Below are positions 25,330 through 35,102 of a DNA stretch of 64,000 bases, one piece after another. Both the position numbers and the translations under genes were made by a program. Numbering within the stretch: position 1 is the stretch's first letter; each line of letters opens with the position of its first letter. The notes below the pieces were generated by a model, which saw nothing but the letters and a program-made list of their open reading frames with translations, had not been told where the DNA came from and did not search any database. The stretch spans positions 1 through 64,000 of the forward strand of contig NZ_JANHAX010000003.1 of the NCBI RefSeq assembly GCF_030848945.1, read 5' to 3'. Source of the DNA: Marimonas arenosa (GTDB lineage: Bacteria; Pseudomonadota; Alphaproteobacteria; Rhodobacterales; Rhodobacteraceae).

Positions 25330-26763
25330 GTGGCCAAGCAACCGATGCTGAAATTCGTCGACGTCGAACGGGACATGCCCGAGAAGCGCAGTGCAAACCT
25401 GCGTAACAAGGATTTCAACGAGATTTACGCCGAGTTCGCAGACGCAAAGGCGCGCGAGCAGGCGAGCCGCTGCAGCCAATGCGGCGTACCGTATTGCCAG
25501 TCGCACTGCCCGCTGCATAACAACATCCCTGACTGGCTGCGAATGACGGCAACGGGCCGGCTGGAAGAGGCCTATGCCCTGAGCCAGTCGACCAACACCT
25601 TTCCCGAGATTTGCGGCCGCATCTGTCCGCAGGACAGGCTGTGCGAAGGCAACTGCGTGATCGAACAGTCCGGGCACGGCACCGTGACCATCGGCTCGGT
25701 CGAGAAATACATCACCGACACCGCCTGGGAAAACGGCTGGGTAAAGCCGATCACGCCGGTAGCCGAACGGAGCGAAAGCGTGGGCATCATCGGTGCGGGC
25801 CCCGGCGGCCTGGCCGCTGCCGACCGGCTGCGCCGAGCCGGTGTGCAAGTCGTGATCTATGACCGCTACGACCGCGCTGGCGGGCTGCTGACCTATGGCA
25901 TTCCGGGCTTCAAGCTGGAGAAAGACGTGGTGATGCGCCGAATCGAGCAACTGGAGAAAAGCGGCGTGAGATTCGAGCTCAATTGCGAGGTCGGCAAGGA
26001 CAAGAGCTTCAACAATATCCGCAACGCGCATGACGCCGTGATCATCGCCACCGGTGTCTATAAAACCCGCGACCTGCAAGGCCCGGGGTCAGGCGCCAGG
26101 GGAATCGTTCGGGCGATCGACTACCTCACCGCGTCGAACAAGCTGAGCTTCGGCGACACGGTGGCCGAGTTCGAAGACGGCACGCTCGACGCCAGGGACA
26201 AGAAGGTGATCGTGATCGGCGGCGGTGATACGGCGATGGACTGCGTACGCACCGCGATCCGCCAGGGAGCGGAATCGGTCAAATGCCTCTACCGCCGCGA
26301 TCGCGCGAACATGCCGGGCTCGCAGCGCGAAGTGCAGAATGCCGAGGAAGAAGGCGTCATATTCGAATGGTTGGCCGCCCCCAAGGGTTTTACCGGCGAT
26401 CCGGTGACCGGCGTCATGGTGCAGAAGATGCGGCTTGGCCCGCCGGATGCCAGTGGCCGGCAAACCCCGGAAGTCATCGAGGGTGCGGACTATACCGAGT
26501 CGGCCGATCTGGTGATCAAGGCGCTGGGTTTCGAACCCGAAGACCTTCACACGCTCTGGGACCAACCCGCGCTGGCGCTGACAGGCTGGGGCACGGTGAA
26601 GGCCAAGTATGGCAGCGGCGAAACCAATCTCGACGGGGTCTACGCGGTGGGCGATATCGTCCGCGGGGCGAGCCTTGTGGTTTGGGCGATTGCCGACGGG
26701 CGCGACTGCGCCGACGCGGTGTTAACGCGCCTCAACAGCGTTAAGAAAGTGGCGGCCGAGTGA
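25330..26763 (+). CDS. gltD: Glutamate synthase (NADPH) small subunit
   Basis: The beta subunit of GOGAT (477 residues) takes electrons from NADPH through FAD and passes them to the large subunit. The N-terminal Fe-S region has CSQCGVPYCQSHCP (about 48-61) and CGRICPQDRLCEGNC (about 94-108). The FAD site is GIIGAGPGGLAAADRL and the NADPH site is VIGGGDTAMDCVRTA. The C-terminus carries the second FAD motif, DGVYAVGDIVRGASLVV. The start is GTG at 25330, giving the family-typical beginning MAKQPMLKFVDVERDMPEK; an ATG five codons later is the only near alternative. It is separated from gltB by a small GFA-family gene but probably belongs to the same unit. Confidence 0.95.
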   Translation: MAKQPMLKFVDVERDMPEKRSANLRNKDFNEIYAEFADAKAREQASRCSQCGVPYCQSHCPLHNNIPDWLRMTATGRLEEAYALSQSTNTFPEICGRICPQDRLCEGNCVIEQSGHGTVTIGSVEKYITDTAWENGWVKPITPVAERSESVGIIGAGPGGLAAADRLRRAGVQVVIYDRYDRAGGLLTYGIPGFKLEKDVVMRRIEQLEKSGVRFELNCEVGKDKSFNNIRNAHDAVIIATGVYKTRDLQGPGSGARGIVRAIDYLTASNKLSFGDTVAEFEDGTLDARDKKVIVIGGGDTAMDCVRTAIRQGAESVKCLYRRDRANMPGSQREVQNAEEEGVIFEWLAAPKGFTGDPVTGVMVQKMRLGPPDASGRQTPEVIEGADYTESADLVIKALGFEPEDLHTLWDQPALALTGWGTVKAKYGSGETNLDGVYAVGDIVRGASLVVWAIADGRDCADAVLTRLNSVKKVAAE

Positions 26764-26886
26764 AAACCGCCCGGTATGGCAGCCCGGCTGGCACGCTGGC
26801 TGGCTCCCTGTCTGGCGCACGGTGGCCCACTTGGAGTTAATACGGCAGGGTTACTGACTCAAAAGTAGGAAGAAAGCTTAAGCAAC

Positions 26887-27321
26887 ATGGCGCAATCATT
26901 GTTCGGGAAATGTCTTTGCGGTGCGGTGGAGATCAAAGCCACACCGGCAGGCGAGTCGCTTTCGGTGTGCCATTGCGACATGTGTCGCGCCTGGTCGTCG
27001 TCGATGTTCATGGCGTTCGAGGCGGACGCCGGCAGCGTCGAGGTGGCGGGGCCGGTTAAAGTGTTCACATCGTCCGAATGGGCCGAACGTGCCTTCTGCG
27101 CAACCTGCGGCTCGGCGCTGTGGTACCGGATCACCGCGCCGGGGCTGATGCACGGGCAATATCAGATCGCGGCCGGGCTGTTCGACAATGCCGGAGGCAT
27201 GGCGCCCCGGCTGGAAGTCTACATCGACAAGAAGCCGGCAGGATATGCGCTGGAAGGCGGTGACGCCCGGCGACAGATGACCGAAGCTGAAGTGATCGAG
27301 GCTTTTGCGCCCAAGGAATGA
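26887..27321 (+). CDS. GFA family zinc protein (glutathione-dependent formaldehyde-activating-like)
   Basis: The 144-residue protein has the CENP-V/GFA zinc fold. Ligand cysteines are in GKCLCGAVE (about 9-11), CHCDMCRAW (about 29-34) and FCATCGSALWY (about 77-80). In the founding member such proteins bind glutathione adducts, but most family members have unknown function. It sits between gltD (123 bases upstream) and gltB (33 bases downstream), all in the same direction. It may therefore be part of the glutamate synthase transcript. A role in glutamate synthesis is not implied by its fold. Confidence 0.85.
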   Translation: MAQSLFGKCLCGAVEIKATPAGESLSVCHCDMCRAWSSSMFMAFEADAGSVEVAGPVKVFTSSEWAERAFCATCGSALWYRITAPGLMHGQYQIAAGLFDNAGGMAPRLEVYIDKKPAGYALEGGDARRQMTEAEVIEAFAPKE

Positions 27322-27354
27322 CCACGCGGCGGTAACGCCGAGACGAAAGGTGAT

Positions 27355-30300
27355 ATGATGAAAGATCTGGACAACTACATCGCCAAAGAGGAAGCCCTGC
27401 GCGCCCACATGCAGGAGCATGGGCTCTATCGCAAAGAGCACGAGCACTCGTCCTGCGGCGTGGGCCTGGTGGTCAATATCGATGGCAAACCGTCGCGCGC
27501 CGTTGTCGAGGCCGGAATCACCGCGTTGAAAGCGGTCTGGCACCGGGGTGCGGTGGATGCCGATGGCAAGACCGGCGACGGCGCAGGCATTCACCTGGCG
27601 ATCCCGGTCCCGTTTTTCTATGACCAGGTCCGCCGTACCGGGCACGAGCCGCGGATGGACGAGCTGATCGCGGTGGGGCAGGTGTTTTTGCCACGCACGG
27701 ATTTCGGCGCGCAGGAACGCTGCCGGACCATCGTCGAAACCGAAGCGCTGCGCATGGGGTATTACATCTATGGCTGGCGCCACGTGCCGGTCGATGTGGA
27801 GTGCCTGGGCGAGAAAGCCAACGCCACCCGGCCCGAGATCGAGCAGATCCTGATTTCGAATTCGAAAGGTGTGGATGAAGACACATTCGAGCGCGAGCTT
27901 TACGTGATCCGGCGCCGGATCGAGAAGGCCGCATTCAAGGCCGGGATCCAGGGGCTTTATATCTGTTCGCTGAGCTGCCGCAGCATCATCTACAAGGGCA
28001 TGATGTTGGCCGAACAGGTATCCGAGTTTTATCCCGATCTCTTGGACGAACGCTTCGAGAGCGCCTATGCGCTCTATCACCAGCGCTATTCCACCAACAC
28101 CTTCCCGCAGTGGTGGCTGGCCCAGCCGTTCCGCATGCTGGCGCATAACGGCGAAATCAACACCCTGAAGGGCAACGTCAACTGGATGAAGAGCCACGAG
28201 ATCCGCATGGCGTCGTCGGCCTTTGGTGAGCTGGCCGAGGACATCAAGCCGATCATCCAGAGCGGGTCGTCCGACTCGGCCGCGCTGGATGCGGTGTTCG
28301 AGGTGCTGGTCCGGGCCGGCCGCAATGCGCCGATGGCCAAAACCATGCTGGTGCCGGAAAGCTGGTCGAAACAGGCGGTGGACCTGCCGCAGGCCTGGCG
28401 CGACATGTACTCCTACTGCAACTCGGTGATGGAACCGTGGGACGGACCGGCCGCCTTGGCCATGACCGACGGCCGCTGGGTCTGTGCCGGGCTCGACCGC
28501 AACGGGCTGCGGCCGATGCGCTATGTCGTGACCGGCGATGGGATGCTGATCGCCGGATCCGAGGCCGGCATGGTGCCGGTGGACGAACGCAGCGTGAAGG
28601 AAAAGGGCGCGCTGGGGCCGGGGCAACTGCTGGCCGTGGACACCGCTGAAGGCAGACTGTTCCACGACACCGAGATCAAGGACAAGCTGGCTGCCAGCCA
28701 GCCCTTCGGCGACTGGGTCGGCAAGATCACCGAGCTGGAAGAGGTGCTTCAGGGTATCGAGGAGAAGCCGCTTTTTGCCGGCGAGGATCTGCGCAAGCGG
28801 CAAATCGCGGCCGGCTACACGCTGGAAGAGCTGGAACAGATCCTGTCTCCTATGGCCGAGGACGGCAAAGAAGCGATCGCGTCGATGGGCGACGACACGC
28901 CCAGCGCGGTGCTGTCCAACAAATATCGCCCGCTGAGCCATTTCTTCCGCCAGAACTTCAGCCAAGTGACCAACCCGCCGATCGACAGCCTGCGCGAATA
29001 CCGGGTGATGAGCCTGAAAACGCGGTTCGGCAACCTCAAGAACGTGCTCGATGAATCGAGCGCCCAGACCGAGATCCTGGTGCTGGAAAGCCCGTTTGTC
29101 GGCAACGCCGAGTGGGACGAGCTTACCAACGTCTTCAAGTCGGAACTTGTGGAAATTGACTGCACTTTCCCGGCCAATGGCGGTCCGAACGCATTGCGCG
29201 ATGCTTTGGAGCGAATCCGCGCCGAAGCCGAGGACGCCGTACGCTCGGGCGCCGGGCACCTGGTGCTGAGCGATCACCTGCAAGGCGAAGACATTGTGCC
29301 GATGCCGATGATCCTGGCGACGTCGGCTGTGCATTCGGGCCTGACCGAAAAAGGGCTGAGGACCTTCTGTTCGCTCGCCGTGCGTTCAGCCGAGTGCATC
29401 GACCCGCATTACTTCGCCGTTCTGGTGGGCTGCGGTGCGACCGTGGTGAACCCCTATCTGGCCGAGGATTCGCTGGCCGACCGGATCCAGCGAGGCCTTC
29501 TGGACGGCACGCTGACCGAGAACGTCGCGCGCTATCGTGAAGCAATCGATCAGGGTCTTCTCAAGATCATGTCGAAGATGGGGATCTCGGTGATCTCGTC
29601 CTATCGCGGCGGGCTGAACTTCGAGGCCGTGGGTCTGAGCCGCGCCATGTGCGCCGAGTATTTCCCCGGCATGATCAGCCGCATCTCGGGTATTGGGGTG
29701 AGTGGCATCCAGAAAAAGATCGAGGAGATCCACGCCAAGGGCTGGCGCTCGGGCACCGATGTTCTGCCAGTGGGCGGATTCTACAAGGCGCGGGCCTCGG
29801 GCGAGACCCATGCCTGGGGCGCGCAGTCCATGCATCTGATGCAGGCAGCCTGCGACCGCGCAAGCTATGAGCTGTGGAAACAGTATTCCAAGGCGATGCA
29901 GAGCAATCCGCCAATCCACTTGCGCGACCTCCTGGCGATCAAACCGCTTGCCAAGCCGATCCCCATCGAAGAGGTGGAATCGATCACCGCGATCCGCAAA
30001 CGCTTTGTCACGCCGGGCATGTCGCTGGGGGCTCTCAGCCCCGAGGCACACAAAACGCTGAACGTGGCAATGAACCGGATCGGCGCCAAGTCGGATTCCG
30101 GCGAAGGCGGGGAAGACCCGGCGCATTTCGTCCCCGAACCCAACGGCGACAACCCGTCGGCCAAGATCAAGCAGGTCGCCTCGGGCCGGTTCGGGGTAAC
30201 AGCCGAATACCTCAACCAGTGCGAGGAACTGGAGATCAAGGTGGCCCAAGGCGCCAAACCCGGCGAGGGCGGTCAGCTTCCGGGCCTGAAAGTTACGGAA

Positions 30301-31893
30301 CTCATCGCGCGTCTGCGGCATTCGACGCCGGGTGTGACGCTGATTTCGCCGCCTCCGCACCATGACATTTATTCGATCGAAGACCTGGCGCAGCTGATCT
30401 ATGACCTCAAGCAGATCAACCCGCGCGCCAAGGTCTGCGTCAAGCTGGTCGCTTCCAGCGGCGTCGGCACGATTGCCGCCGGAGTTGCCAAGGCCAAGGC
30501 CGACGTTATCCTGATCTCGGGCCACAACGGCGGCACCGGCGCGAGCCCCGCGACCTCGATCAAGTATGCCGGTCTGCCATGGGAAATGGGCCTGACCGAG
30601 GCGCATCAGGTTCTGGCGATGAACAAGCTGCGCGACCGGATCACCCTGCGCACCGATGGCGGCCTGCGCACCGGCCGCGACATCGTCATGGCGGCGATGA
30701 TGGGGGCCGAGGAATATGGCATCGGCACCGCCGCGCTGATTGCGATGGGCTGTATCATGGTGCGTCAGTGCCAGAGCAATACCTGCCCGGTCGGCGTCTG
30801 CACCCAGGATCCGAAACTGCGTGCCAAGTACACCGGCACGGCGGAAAAGGTGGTGAACCTGATCACGTTCTATGCCACCGAAGTGCGCGAGATCCTCGCC
30901 TCGATCGGCGCGCGCAGCCTGGACGAAGTGATCGGTCGCGCCGACTTGTTGAGCCAGGTCAGCCGCGGCGCCGAGCATCTGGACGATCTCGATCTCAACC
31001 CGCTTCTGATCACCGTCGATGGCGCGAAGGACATTGTCTATGACCGCTACAAGAAGCGCAACAAGGTGCCCAAGACACTGGACGCGGAAATCGTACGCGA
31101 TGCGCATCGCTTCCTAGAGGATGGCGAGAAGATGCAGCTTTCCTACGCCGTGCAGAACACGCATCGAACCGTGGGCACGCGGATTTCCAGCCACATCGTG
31201 CAAAACTTCGGCATGCGTAATGCGCTGCAGCCCGACCACCTGACGGTGAAGCTGACCGGCTCGGCCGGGCAATCTCTGGGCGCATTCGGCGCACCTGGCC
31301 TCAAGATCGAAGTCAGCGGCGACGCCAACGACTATGTCGGCAAGGGACTTTCGGGAGCCACCATCGTGGTCCGGCCGCCGATGCACTCGCCACTTATCGC
31401 ACATGAGAACACGATCATCGGCAACACCGTGCTTTATGGCGCCACCGACGGCTATCTCTTCGCTGCCGGTCGGGCGGGCGAGCGGTTCGCCGTGCGCAAT
31501 TCGGGCGCCAAGGTCGTGGTCGAGGGTTGCGGGTCGAACGGGTGCGAATACATGACCGGCGGTGTCGCTGTCATCCTCGGCGATATCGGCACCAATTTCG
31601 GGGCCGGGATGACCGGCGGCATGGCCTATCTCCATGACCCGGACGGCAAGGCGCAGGATATGATGAATATGGAAACGCTGGTCACCTGCCCGGTGACCGT
31701 GGCCCATTGGGAAGACGAGCTGAAGGGGCTGATCGAACGCCACGCCGCCGAGACCGGCAGCGTCAAGGCGGCCGACATCCTGCAGCACTGGGATATCGAA
31801 CGGACCAATTTCCTCCAGGTCTGCCCGAAGGAGATGCTGGTCCACCTCGTGCACCCGCTGACCCAAGAGAAAGGCGCGATTCCGGCGGAATAA
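27355..31893 (+). CDS. gltB: Glutamate synthase (NADPH) large subunit
   Basis: The alpha subunit of GOGAT (1512 residues) makes two glutamates from glutamine and 2-oxoglutarate. A propeptide of about 33 residues precedes the catalytic cysteine in HSSCGVGLV, the N-terminal nucleophile of the glutaminase domain. The central domain and the FMN-binding synthase domain follow (GEGGEDPAHF near residue 920, then KPGEGGQLPG and HNGGTGASP). The 3Fe-4S cysteines lie in CIMVRQCQSNTCPVGVC at about 1132-1148. The C-terminal beta-helix GXGXG domain closes the protein (GGVAVILGDIGTNFGAGMTGG area). Two adjacent ATGs occur at 27355 and 27358. Full length, no lesions. Partner of gltD. Confidence 0.97.
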   Translation: MMKDLDNYIAKEEALRAHMQEHGLYRKEHEHSSCGVGLVVNIDGKPSRAVVEAGITALKAVWHRGAVDADGKTGDGAGIHLAIPVPFFYDQVRRTGHEPRMDELIAVGQVFLPRTDFGAQERCRTIVETEALRMGYYIYGWRHVPVDVECLGEKANATRPEIEQILISNSKGVDEDTFERELYVIRRRIEKAAFKAGIQGLYICSLSCRSIIYKGMMLAEQVSEFYPDLLDERFESAYALYHQRYSTNTFPQWWLAQPFRMLAHNGEINTLKGNVNWMKSHEIRMASSAFGELAEDIKPIIQSGSSDSAALDAVFEVLVRAGRNAPMAKTMLVPESWSKQAVDLPQAWRDMYSYCNSVMEPWDGPAALAMTDGRWVCAGLDRNGLRPMRYVVTGDGMLIAGSEAGMVPVDERSVKEKGALGPGQLLAVDTAEGRLFHDTEIKDKLAASQPFGDWVGKITELEEVLQGIEEKPLFAGEDLRKRQIAAGYTLEELEQILSPMAEDGKEAIASMGDDTPSAVLSNKYRPLSHFFRQNFSQVTNPPIDSLREYRVMSLKTRFGNLKNVLDESSAQTEILVLESPFVGNAEWDELTNVFKSELVEIDCTFPANGGPNALRDALERIRAEAEDAVRSGAGHLVLSDHLQGEDIVPMPMILATSAVHSGLTEKGLRTFCSLAVRSAECIDPHYFAVLVGCGATVVNPYLAEDSLADRIQRGLLDGTLTENVARYREAIDQGLLKIMSKMGISVISSYRGGLNFEAVGLSRAMCAEYFPGMISRISGIGVSGIQKKIEEIHAKGWRSGTDVLPVGGFYKARASGETHAWGAQSMHLMQAACDRASYELWKQYSKAMQSNPPIHLRDLLAIKPLAKPIPIEEVESITAIRKRFVTPGMSLGALSPEAHKTLNVAMNRIGAKSDSGEGGEDPAHFVPEPNGDNPSAKIKQVASGRFGVTAEYLNQCEELEIKVAQGAKPGEGGQLPGLKVTELIARLRHSTPGVTLISPPPHHDIYSIEDLAQLIYDLKQINPRAKVCVKLVASSGVGTIAAGVAKAKADVILISGHNGGTGASPATSIKYAGLPWEMGLTEAHQVLAMNKLRDRITLRTDGGLRTGRDIVMAAMMGAEEYGIGTAALIAMGCIMVRQCQSNTCPVGVCTQDPKLRAKYTGTAEKVVNLITFYATEVREILASIGARSLDEVIGRADLLSQVSRGAEHLDDLDLNPLLITVDGAKDIVYDRYKKRNKVPKTLDAEIVRDAHRFLEDGEKMQLSYAVQNTHRTVGTRISSHIVQNFGMRNALQPDHLTVKLTGSAGQSLGAFGAPGLKIEVSGDANDYVGKGLSGATIVVRPPMHSPLIAHENTIIGNTVLYGATDGYLFAAGRAGERFAVRNSGAKVVVEGCGSNGCEYMTGGVAVILGDIGTNFGAGMTGGMAYLHDPDGKAQDMMNMETLVTCPVTVAHWEDELKGLIERHAAETGSVKAADILQHWDIERTNFLQVCPKEMLVHLVHPLTQEKGAIPAE

Positions 31894-31913
31894 GGCCGCT
31901 TTGACGAAACGAT

Positions 31914-31934
31914 GGCGGCCCGACCGGGGCCGCC
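31914..31934. terminator. Bidirectional hairpin between gltB and convergent gene
   Basis: GGCGGCCC pairs perfectly with GGGCCGCC across a short loop, 20 bases past the gltB stop and just before the stop codon of the opposing gene. It lacks a T-tract but is well placed to end both transcripts. Confidence 0.55.
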
Positions 31935-31941
31935 ACCCGCA

Positions 31942-32448
31942 TCAGATTTCCGCCAGCCCTACGACATAGTTCCTGCCATATGCCTTGGCGCATTTCGGGC
32001 AGGTCGTATACCAGAAATACACCCGGCCGTCGGGCTTGCCGTGGTCGGCCGAGACGGATTTCAGTTCCTCGTACCAGTCTTTGGCCTCGCGATAGCCGCC
32101 CTCGAACACCCGGGTTGCGAAATCACCAGACAGCGTCTCCATCTCTTCGCCTTCGACCGGCTTGTCGGACGCGAAGTGATGCACCCCTTTCCATGCCGAG
32201 ACATCTTCGCTCAGCACGATGACATTGTCTTCGTCGAAGCCGCCGGCCTCTTCGATGTGCTGCATCACGCGGCTGAAGACCTTGCCCATGTTGAGCGGGA
32301 TATGCATCGCCGAGCGGGTTTCCGCGCGGACGAAGGGCTTGTCCCTGAAATGCAACTCGACCCCGCTCCAAGCTTCGGGATGGAACCGCGGGCAGCACCC
32401 CGTCGGGTTGTCGGACATGTCGTAATGCGGAAGTTTGTTGGTCTCCAT
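31942..32448 (-). CDS. Conserved hypothetical protein with C-terminal CPxC motif
   Basis: The 168-residue soluble protein begins METNKLPHYDMSDNPTGCCP. Near the end it has YFWYTTCPKCAKAYGRNY. The CC pair early on and the CxxC near the C-terminus could bind a metal or form a redox pair. The middle contains HIPLNMGKVFSRVMQHIEEA. I chose the ATG at 32448, which follows GGAGAGG; the longer open frame upstream runs into the mtgA start region and is not protein-like. I do not recognise the family and assign no function. Divergent from mtgA and convergent with gltB. Confidence 0.75.
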   Translation of the reverse strand: METNKLPHYDMSDNPTGCCPRFHPEAWSGVELHFRDKPFVRAETRSAMHIPLNMGKVFSRVMQHIEEAGGFDEDNVIVLSEDVSAWKGVHHFASDKPVEGEEMETLSGDFATRVFEGGYREAKDWYEELKSVSADHGKPDGRVYFWYTTCPKCAKAYGRNYVVGLAEI

Positions 32449-32555
32449 GACATCCTCTCCTCCGTTGCCTCGGTACACGATCATACGCGGGTCCGCCTTG
32501 ACCGAGCGCAATGCGGCGCTTGACCGCCAAGCCGTGCGCGTGGTCTGAAAGGGCC

Positions 32556-33293
32556 ATGGCGCGGGCAAAGAAGACTTCCAAAAAACCGGCGAAAAAGGCC
32601 GAACCGAAAGGGCGCGCCTTTCGCCCTTTTCGCTGGATCCGGCGCTGGTCCATTCGGCTGGTGCTGATCTTTGTCACCGCCGTGCTGGTCACAGTTTCGG
32701 CGCATACGGTCTTCAACCCGTCCAAGACGCTCTACATGTGGCAGGAGGAACGGCGGCTGGGCAGTATCGACTATGTCTGGGTGCCGCTGCGCGAAATTGC
32801 GCCGGTGATGGCGCGGTCGGTCGTCGCGGCGGAAGACGCCAACTACTGCCTGCATTGGGGGTTCGACGTCGAAGCGATCCGCGCCGCACTGGAAGAAGGC
32901 GAAGGGCGCGGCGCCTCGACCATCAGCCAGCAGGTGGTGAAAAACGTCTATCTCTGGCATGGCCGCAGCTGGGCACGCAAGGCGCTGGAAGCGGTGATTA
33001 CGCCGGTGGTCGAAGCGGTGTGGTCGAAACGCCGGATCATCGAAGTCTATCTCAACATCGCCGAGTTCGACGAGGGTATCTTTGGTGTCGAGGCTGCGGC
33101 GCAGCACTATTTCGGTGTCACGCCCGACAAGCTGTCGCCGATCCAGGCCGCCCGACTGGCCATGGTGCTGCCCAATCCCAAGGACCGTTCGGCCTCGCGT
33201 CCGGGCAAGGCGCTGTCGCGCCGCGCGATCGCGATCATGGATGGAGCGGAGACAATCCGCCGCGATGGACGGGCATCTTGTTTCGAGGATTGA
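32556..33293 (+). CDS. mtgA: Monofunctional biosynthetic peptidoglycan transglycosylase
   Basis: This GT51 enzyme polymerises lipid II into glycan strands at the periplasmic face of the inner membrane. The 245-residue protein has a very basic N-terminus and one membrane anchor (about 35-57). The catalytic domain carries the GT51 motifs AAEDANYCLHWGFD (catalytic Glu), GASTISQQVVKNVYLW and RRIIEVYLNIAEF. The typical EAAAQHYFG follows. There is no transpeptidase domain, as expected for MtgA. The ATG at 32556 follows GAAAGGG; an in-frame extension of 15 codons lacks a ribosome site. Confidence 0.93.
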   Translation: MARAKKTSKKPAKKAEPKGRAFRPFRWIRRWSIRLVLIFVTAVLVTVSAHTVFNPSKTLYMWQEERRLGSIDYVWVPLREIAPVMARSVVAAEDANYCLHWGFDVEAIRAALEEGEGRGASTISQQVVKNVYLWHGRSWARKALEAVITPVVEAVWSKRRIIEVYLNIAEFDEGIFGVEAAAQHYFGVTPDKLSPIQAARLAMVLPNPKDRSASRPGKALSRRAIAIMDGAETIRRDGRASCFED

Positions 33294-33348
33294 AAACCCG
33301 CGCATAACACGGCATTGAGAGGCAGGTATATCGCGAGCCTATGACCCC

Positions 33349-34014
33349 ATGGCCACACTCTATCACGTTCCGCTTTCACCGTTTTGCCGCAAGGTGCGCC
33401 TCAGCCTTGCCGAGAAGAAGATTGAATGCGAGCTGATGGAGGAGCGCTATTGGGAGCAGGATCCGGATTTCCTGCGCCGAAACCCGGCGGGAAAGATTCC
33501 GGTGCTGAAAATCGACGGCATGACATTGTCGGAAAGCAGCGCGATCTGTGAATACCTGGAAGAGACCCGTCCCGACGTCGCCCTGTTGCCCGAGGACCCG
33601 GTCGGGCGCTATGAGGTGCGCCGGCTGGTGGCGTGGTTCGACGACAAGTTCCACAACGAGGTCACGTCAAACCTGGTTTACGAGCGGGTGAACAAGAAGA
33701 TCATGGGCCAGGGCTATCCGGACTCGAAGAACGTCAAGACCGGGGCCCAAAAGATCAAGTATCATCTCGACTACATGGCCTGGCTGCTGGATCAGCGGCG
33801 CTGGCTGGCCGGCGACGTGATGACACTCGCCGATTTCGCCGCCGCGGCGCATCTTTCGTCGCTCGACTATATCTCGGACGTGGACTGGAACCGGTCCGAA
33901 GTGGTCAAGGACTGGTATGCCAAGATCAAGTCACGGCCTGCTTTCCGGGGCATCCTGGCGGATCAGGTTCCGGGCTTTCCGCCACCGTCGCATTATGCCG
34001 ACCTGGATTTTTGA
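33349..34014 (+). CDS. Glutathione S-transferase family protein
   Basis: This 221-residue protein has the GST layout. The thioredoxin-like N-terminal half has LYHVPLSPFCRKVRLSLAEK, with SPFC as the likely glutathione-activating site, and LSESSAICEYLEE for gamma-glutamyl binding. An all-helical C-terminal half includes LAGDVMTLADFAAAAHLSS, the conserved N-capping box region. It stands between mtgA and queG in the same direction, followed by a strong terminator. The specific substrate is unknown. Confidence 0.9.
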   Translation: MATLYHVPLSPFCRKVRLSLAEKKIECELMEERYWEQDPDFLRRNPAGKIPVLKIDGMTLSESSAICEYLEETRPDVALLPEDPVGRYEVRRLVAWFDDKFHNEVTSNLVYERVNKKIMGQGYPDSKNVKTGAQKIKYHLDYMAWLLDQRRWLAGDVMTLADFAAAAHLSSLDYISDVDWNRSEVVKDWYAKIKSRPAFRGILADQVPGFPPPSHYADLDF

Positions 34015-34039
34015 ACCCGAGAGACCCGGGCGGCCAGCC

Positions 34040-34062
34040 TCCCGGTCCCCCGGGATTTTTTT
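34040..34062 (+). terminator. Rho-independent terminator after GST gene
   Basis: TCCCGG (34040-34045) and CCGGGA (34050-34055) form a GC stem followed immediately by seven T residues (34056-34062). A longer pairing with GACCCGGG upstream is possible. It lies 26 bases past the GST stop and 15 bases before queG. Confidence 0.8.
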
Positions 34063-34076
34063 CGGCAAGATGAAAT

Positions 34077-35102
34077 ATGGACCCTGAGCTTAAGTCCCGA
34101 CTGATCGAGCGAGCTTTGGCCGAAGGGTTTTCAGCCTGCCGCGTTTGCCGGCCCGGGGATGTGGGCCATGTCGCCGATGACCTCGCCGGGTTTCTGGCCA
34201 AGGGCTATCACGGCTCCATGGGTTGGCTGGCGGACCGAGCTCACTGGCGCGGCAACCCGGCGGCGCTCTGGCCCGACGCACGTTCGGTCATTGTGCTGGC
34301 AGAAAACTATGGTCCGGATGATTTGCAGGAAACCCCGAGTTCGGCTGGATTGGTCTCGGTATATGCCCGGAACCGCGACTACCACGATGTGGTCAAGAAA
34401 CGGCTGAAACGGCTGGCGCGGTGGCTGATCGGCGAAGCGGGCGGCGAGGTGAAGGTCTTTGTTGACACAGCGCCGGTCCCGGAAAAACCGCTGGGCCAGG
34501 CAGCCGGGTTGGGCTGGCAGGGCAAACACACCAACCTGGTCAGCCGCGACCTGGGCAGTTGGTTCTTCATCGGCTCGGTGTTCACCACGCTTGAGCTGCC
34601 GGTGGACGCACCGGAAACCGATCACTGCGGCAATTGCCGGGCCTGTCTCGACGCCTGTCCGACCGAGGCCTTTCCGGCGCCCTACCAGATCGACGCGCGG
34701 CGCTGCATTTCCTACCTCACCATCGAGCACAAGGGTCCGGTGGACGAAGCGCTGCGATCGAAGTTGGGCAATCGTATCTATGGCTGCGACGATTGCCTTG
34801 CGGCCTGCCCTTGGAACAAGTTTGCCGGCGTCGCCCGCGAGGTGAAATACCATGCGCGAGCCGACCTTGTGGCGCCGCCGCTGCGTGACCTGGCCCGGCT
34901 CGACGATACCGCCTTCCGGGCGCGGTTCAGCGGCTCGCCGATCAAACGGATCGGCCGGGGCCGGTTCGTGCGCAACGTGCTGTATGCCATCGGCAATTCC
35001 AAAGATCCATCTCTTCTGGAGGTAGCGCAGGGTCTTTACGACGACGAAGATGCGGTGGTTGCCGACGCCGCCCGCTGGGCGGTCGGGAGACTGGCGACAT
35101 GA
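34077..35102 (+). CDS. queG: Epoxyqueuosine reductase QueG
   Basis: This cobalamin- and Fe-S-dependent enzyme performs the last step of queuosine synthesis in tRNA. The 341-residue protein has the Asp of [10 protein letters not shown] (D130), the proposed proton donor region. Two ferredoxin-like clusters follow: [12 protein letters not shown] (C184, C187, C190, C194) and [11 protein letters not shown] (C237, C240, C244), with C210 completing the set. A C-terminal HEAT-like stretch ([18 protein letters not shown]) is the expected tRNA-binding part. The length is normal. The stop overlaps the start of the hydantoinase-like gene (ATGA). Confidence 0.95.
   Translation: MDPELKSRLIERALAEGFSACRVCRPGDVGHVADDLAGFLAKGYHGSMGWLADRAHWRGNPAALWPDARSVIVLAENYGPDDLQETPSSAGLVSVYARNRDYHDVVKKRLKRLARWLIGEAGGEVKVFVDTAPVPEKPLGQAAGLGWQGKHTNLVSRDLGSWFFIGSVFTTLELPVDAPETDHCGNCRACLDACPTEAFPAPYQIDARRCISYLTIEHKGPVDEALRSKLGNRIYGCDDCLAACPWNKFAGVAREVKYHARADLVAPPLRDLARLDDTAFRARFSGSPIKRIGRGRFVRNVLYAIGNSKDPSLLEVAQGLYDDEDAVVADAARWAVGRLAT

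Noticed and set aside
26896..31107. Two long minus-strand frames (812 and 573 codons) opposite the GFA gene and gltB
   Set aside because: Antisense shadows of high-GC coding sequence; gltB has full-length family motifs.
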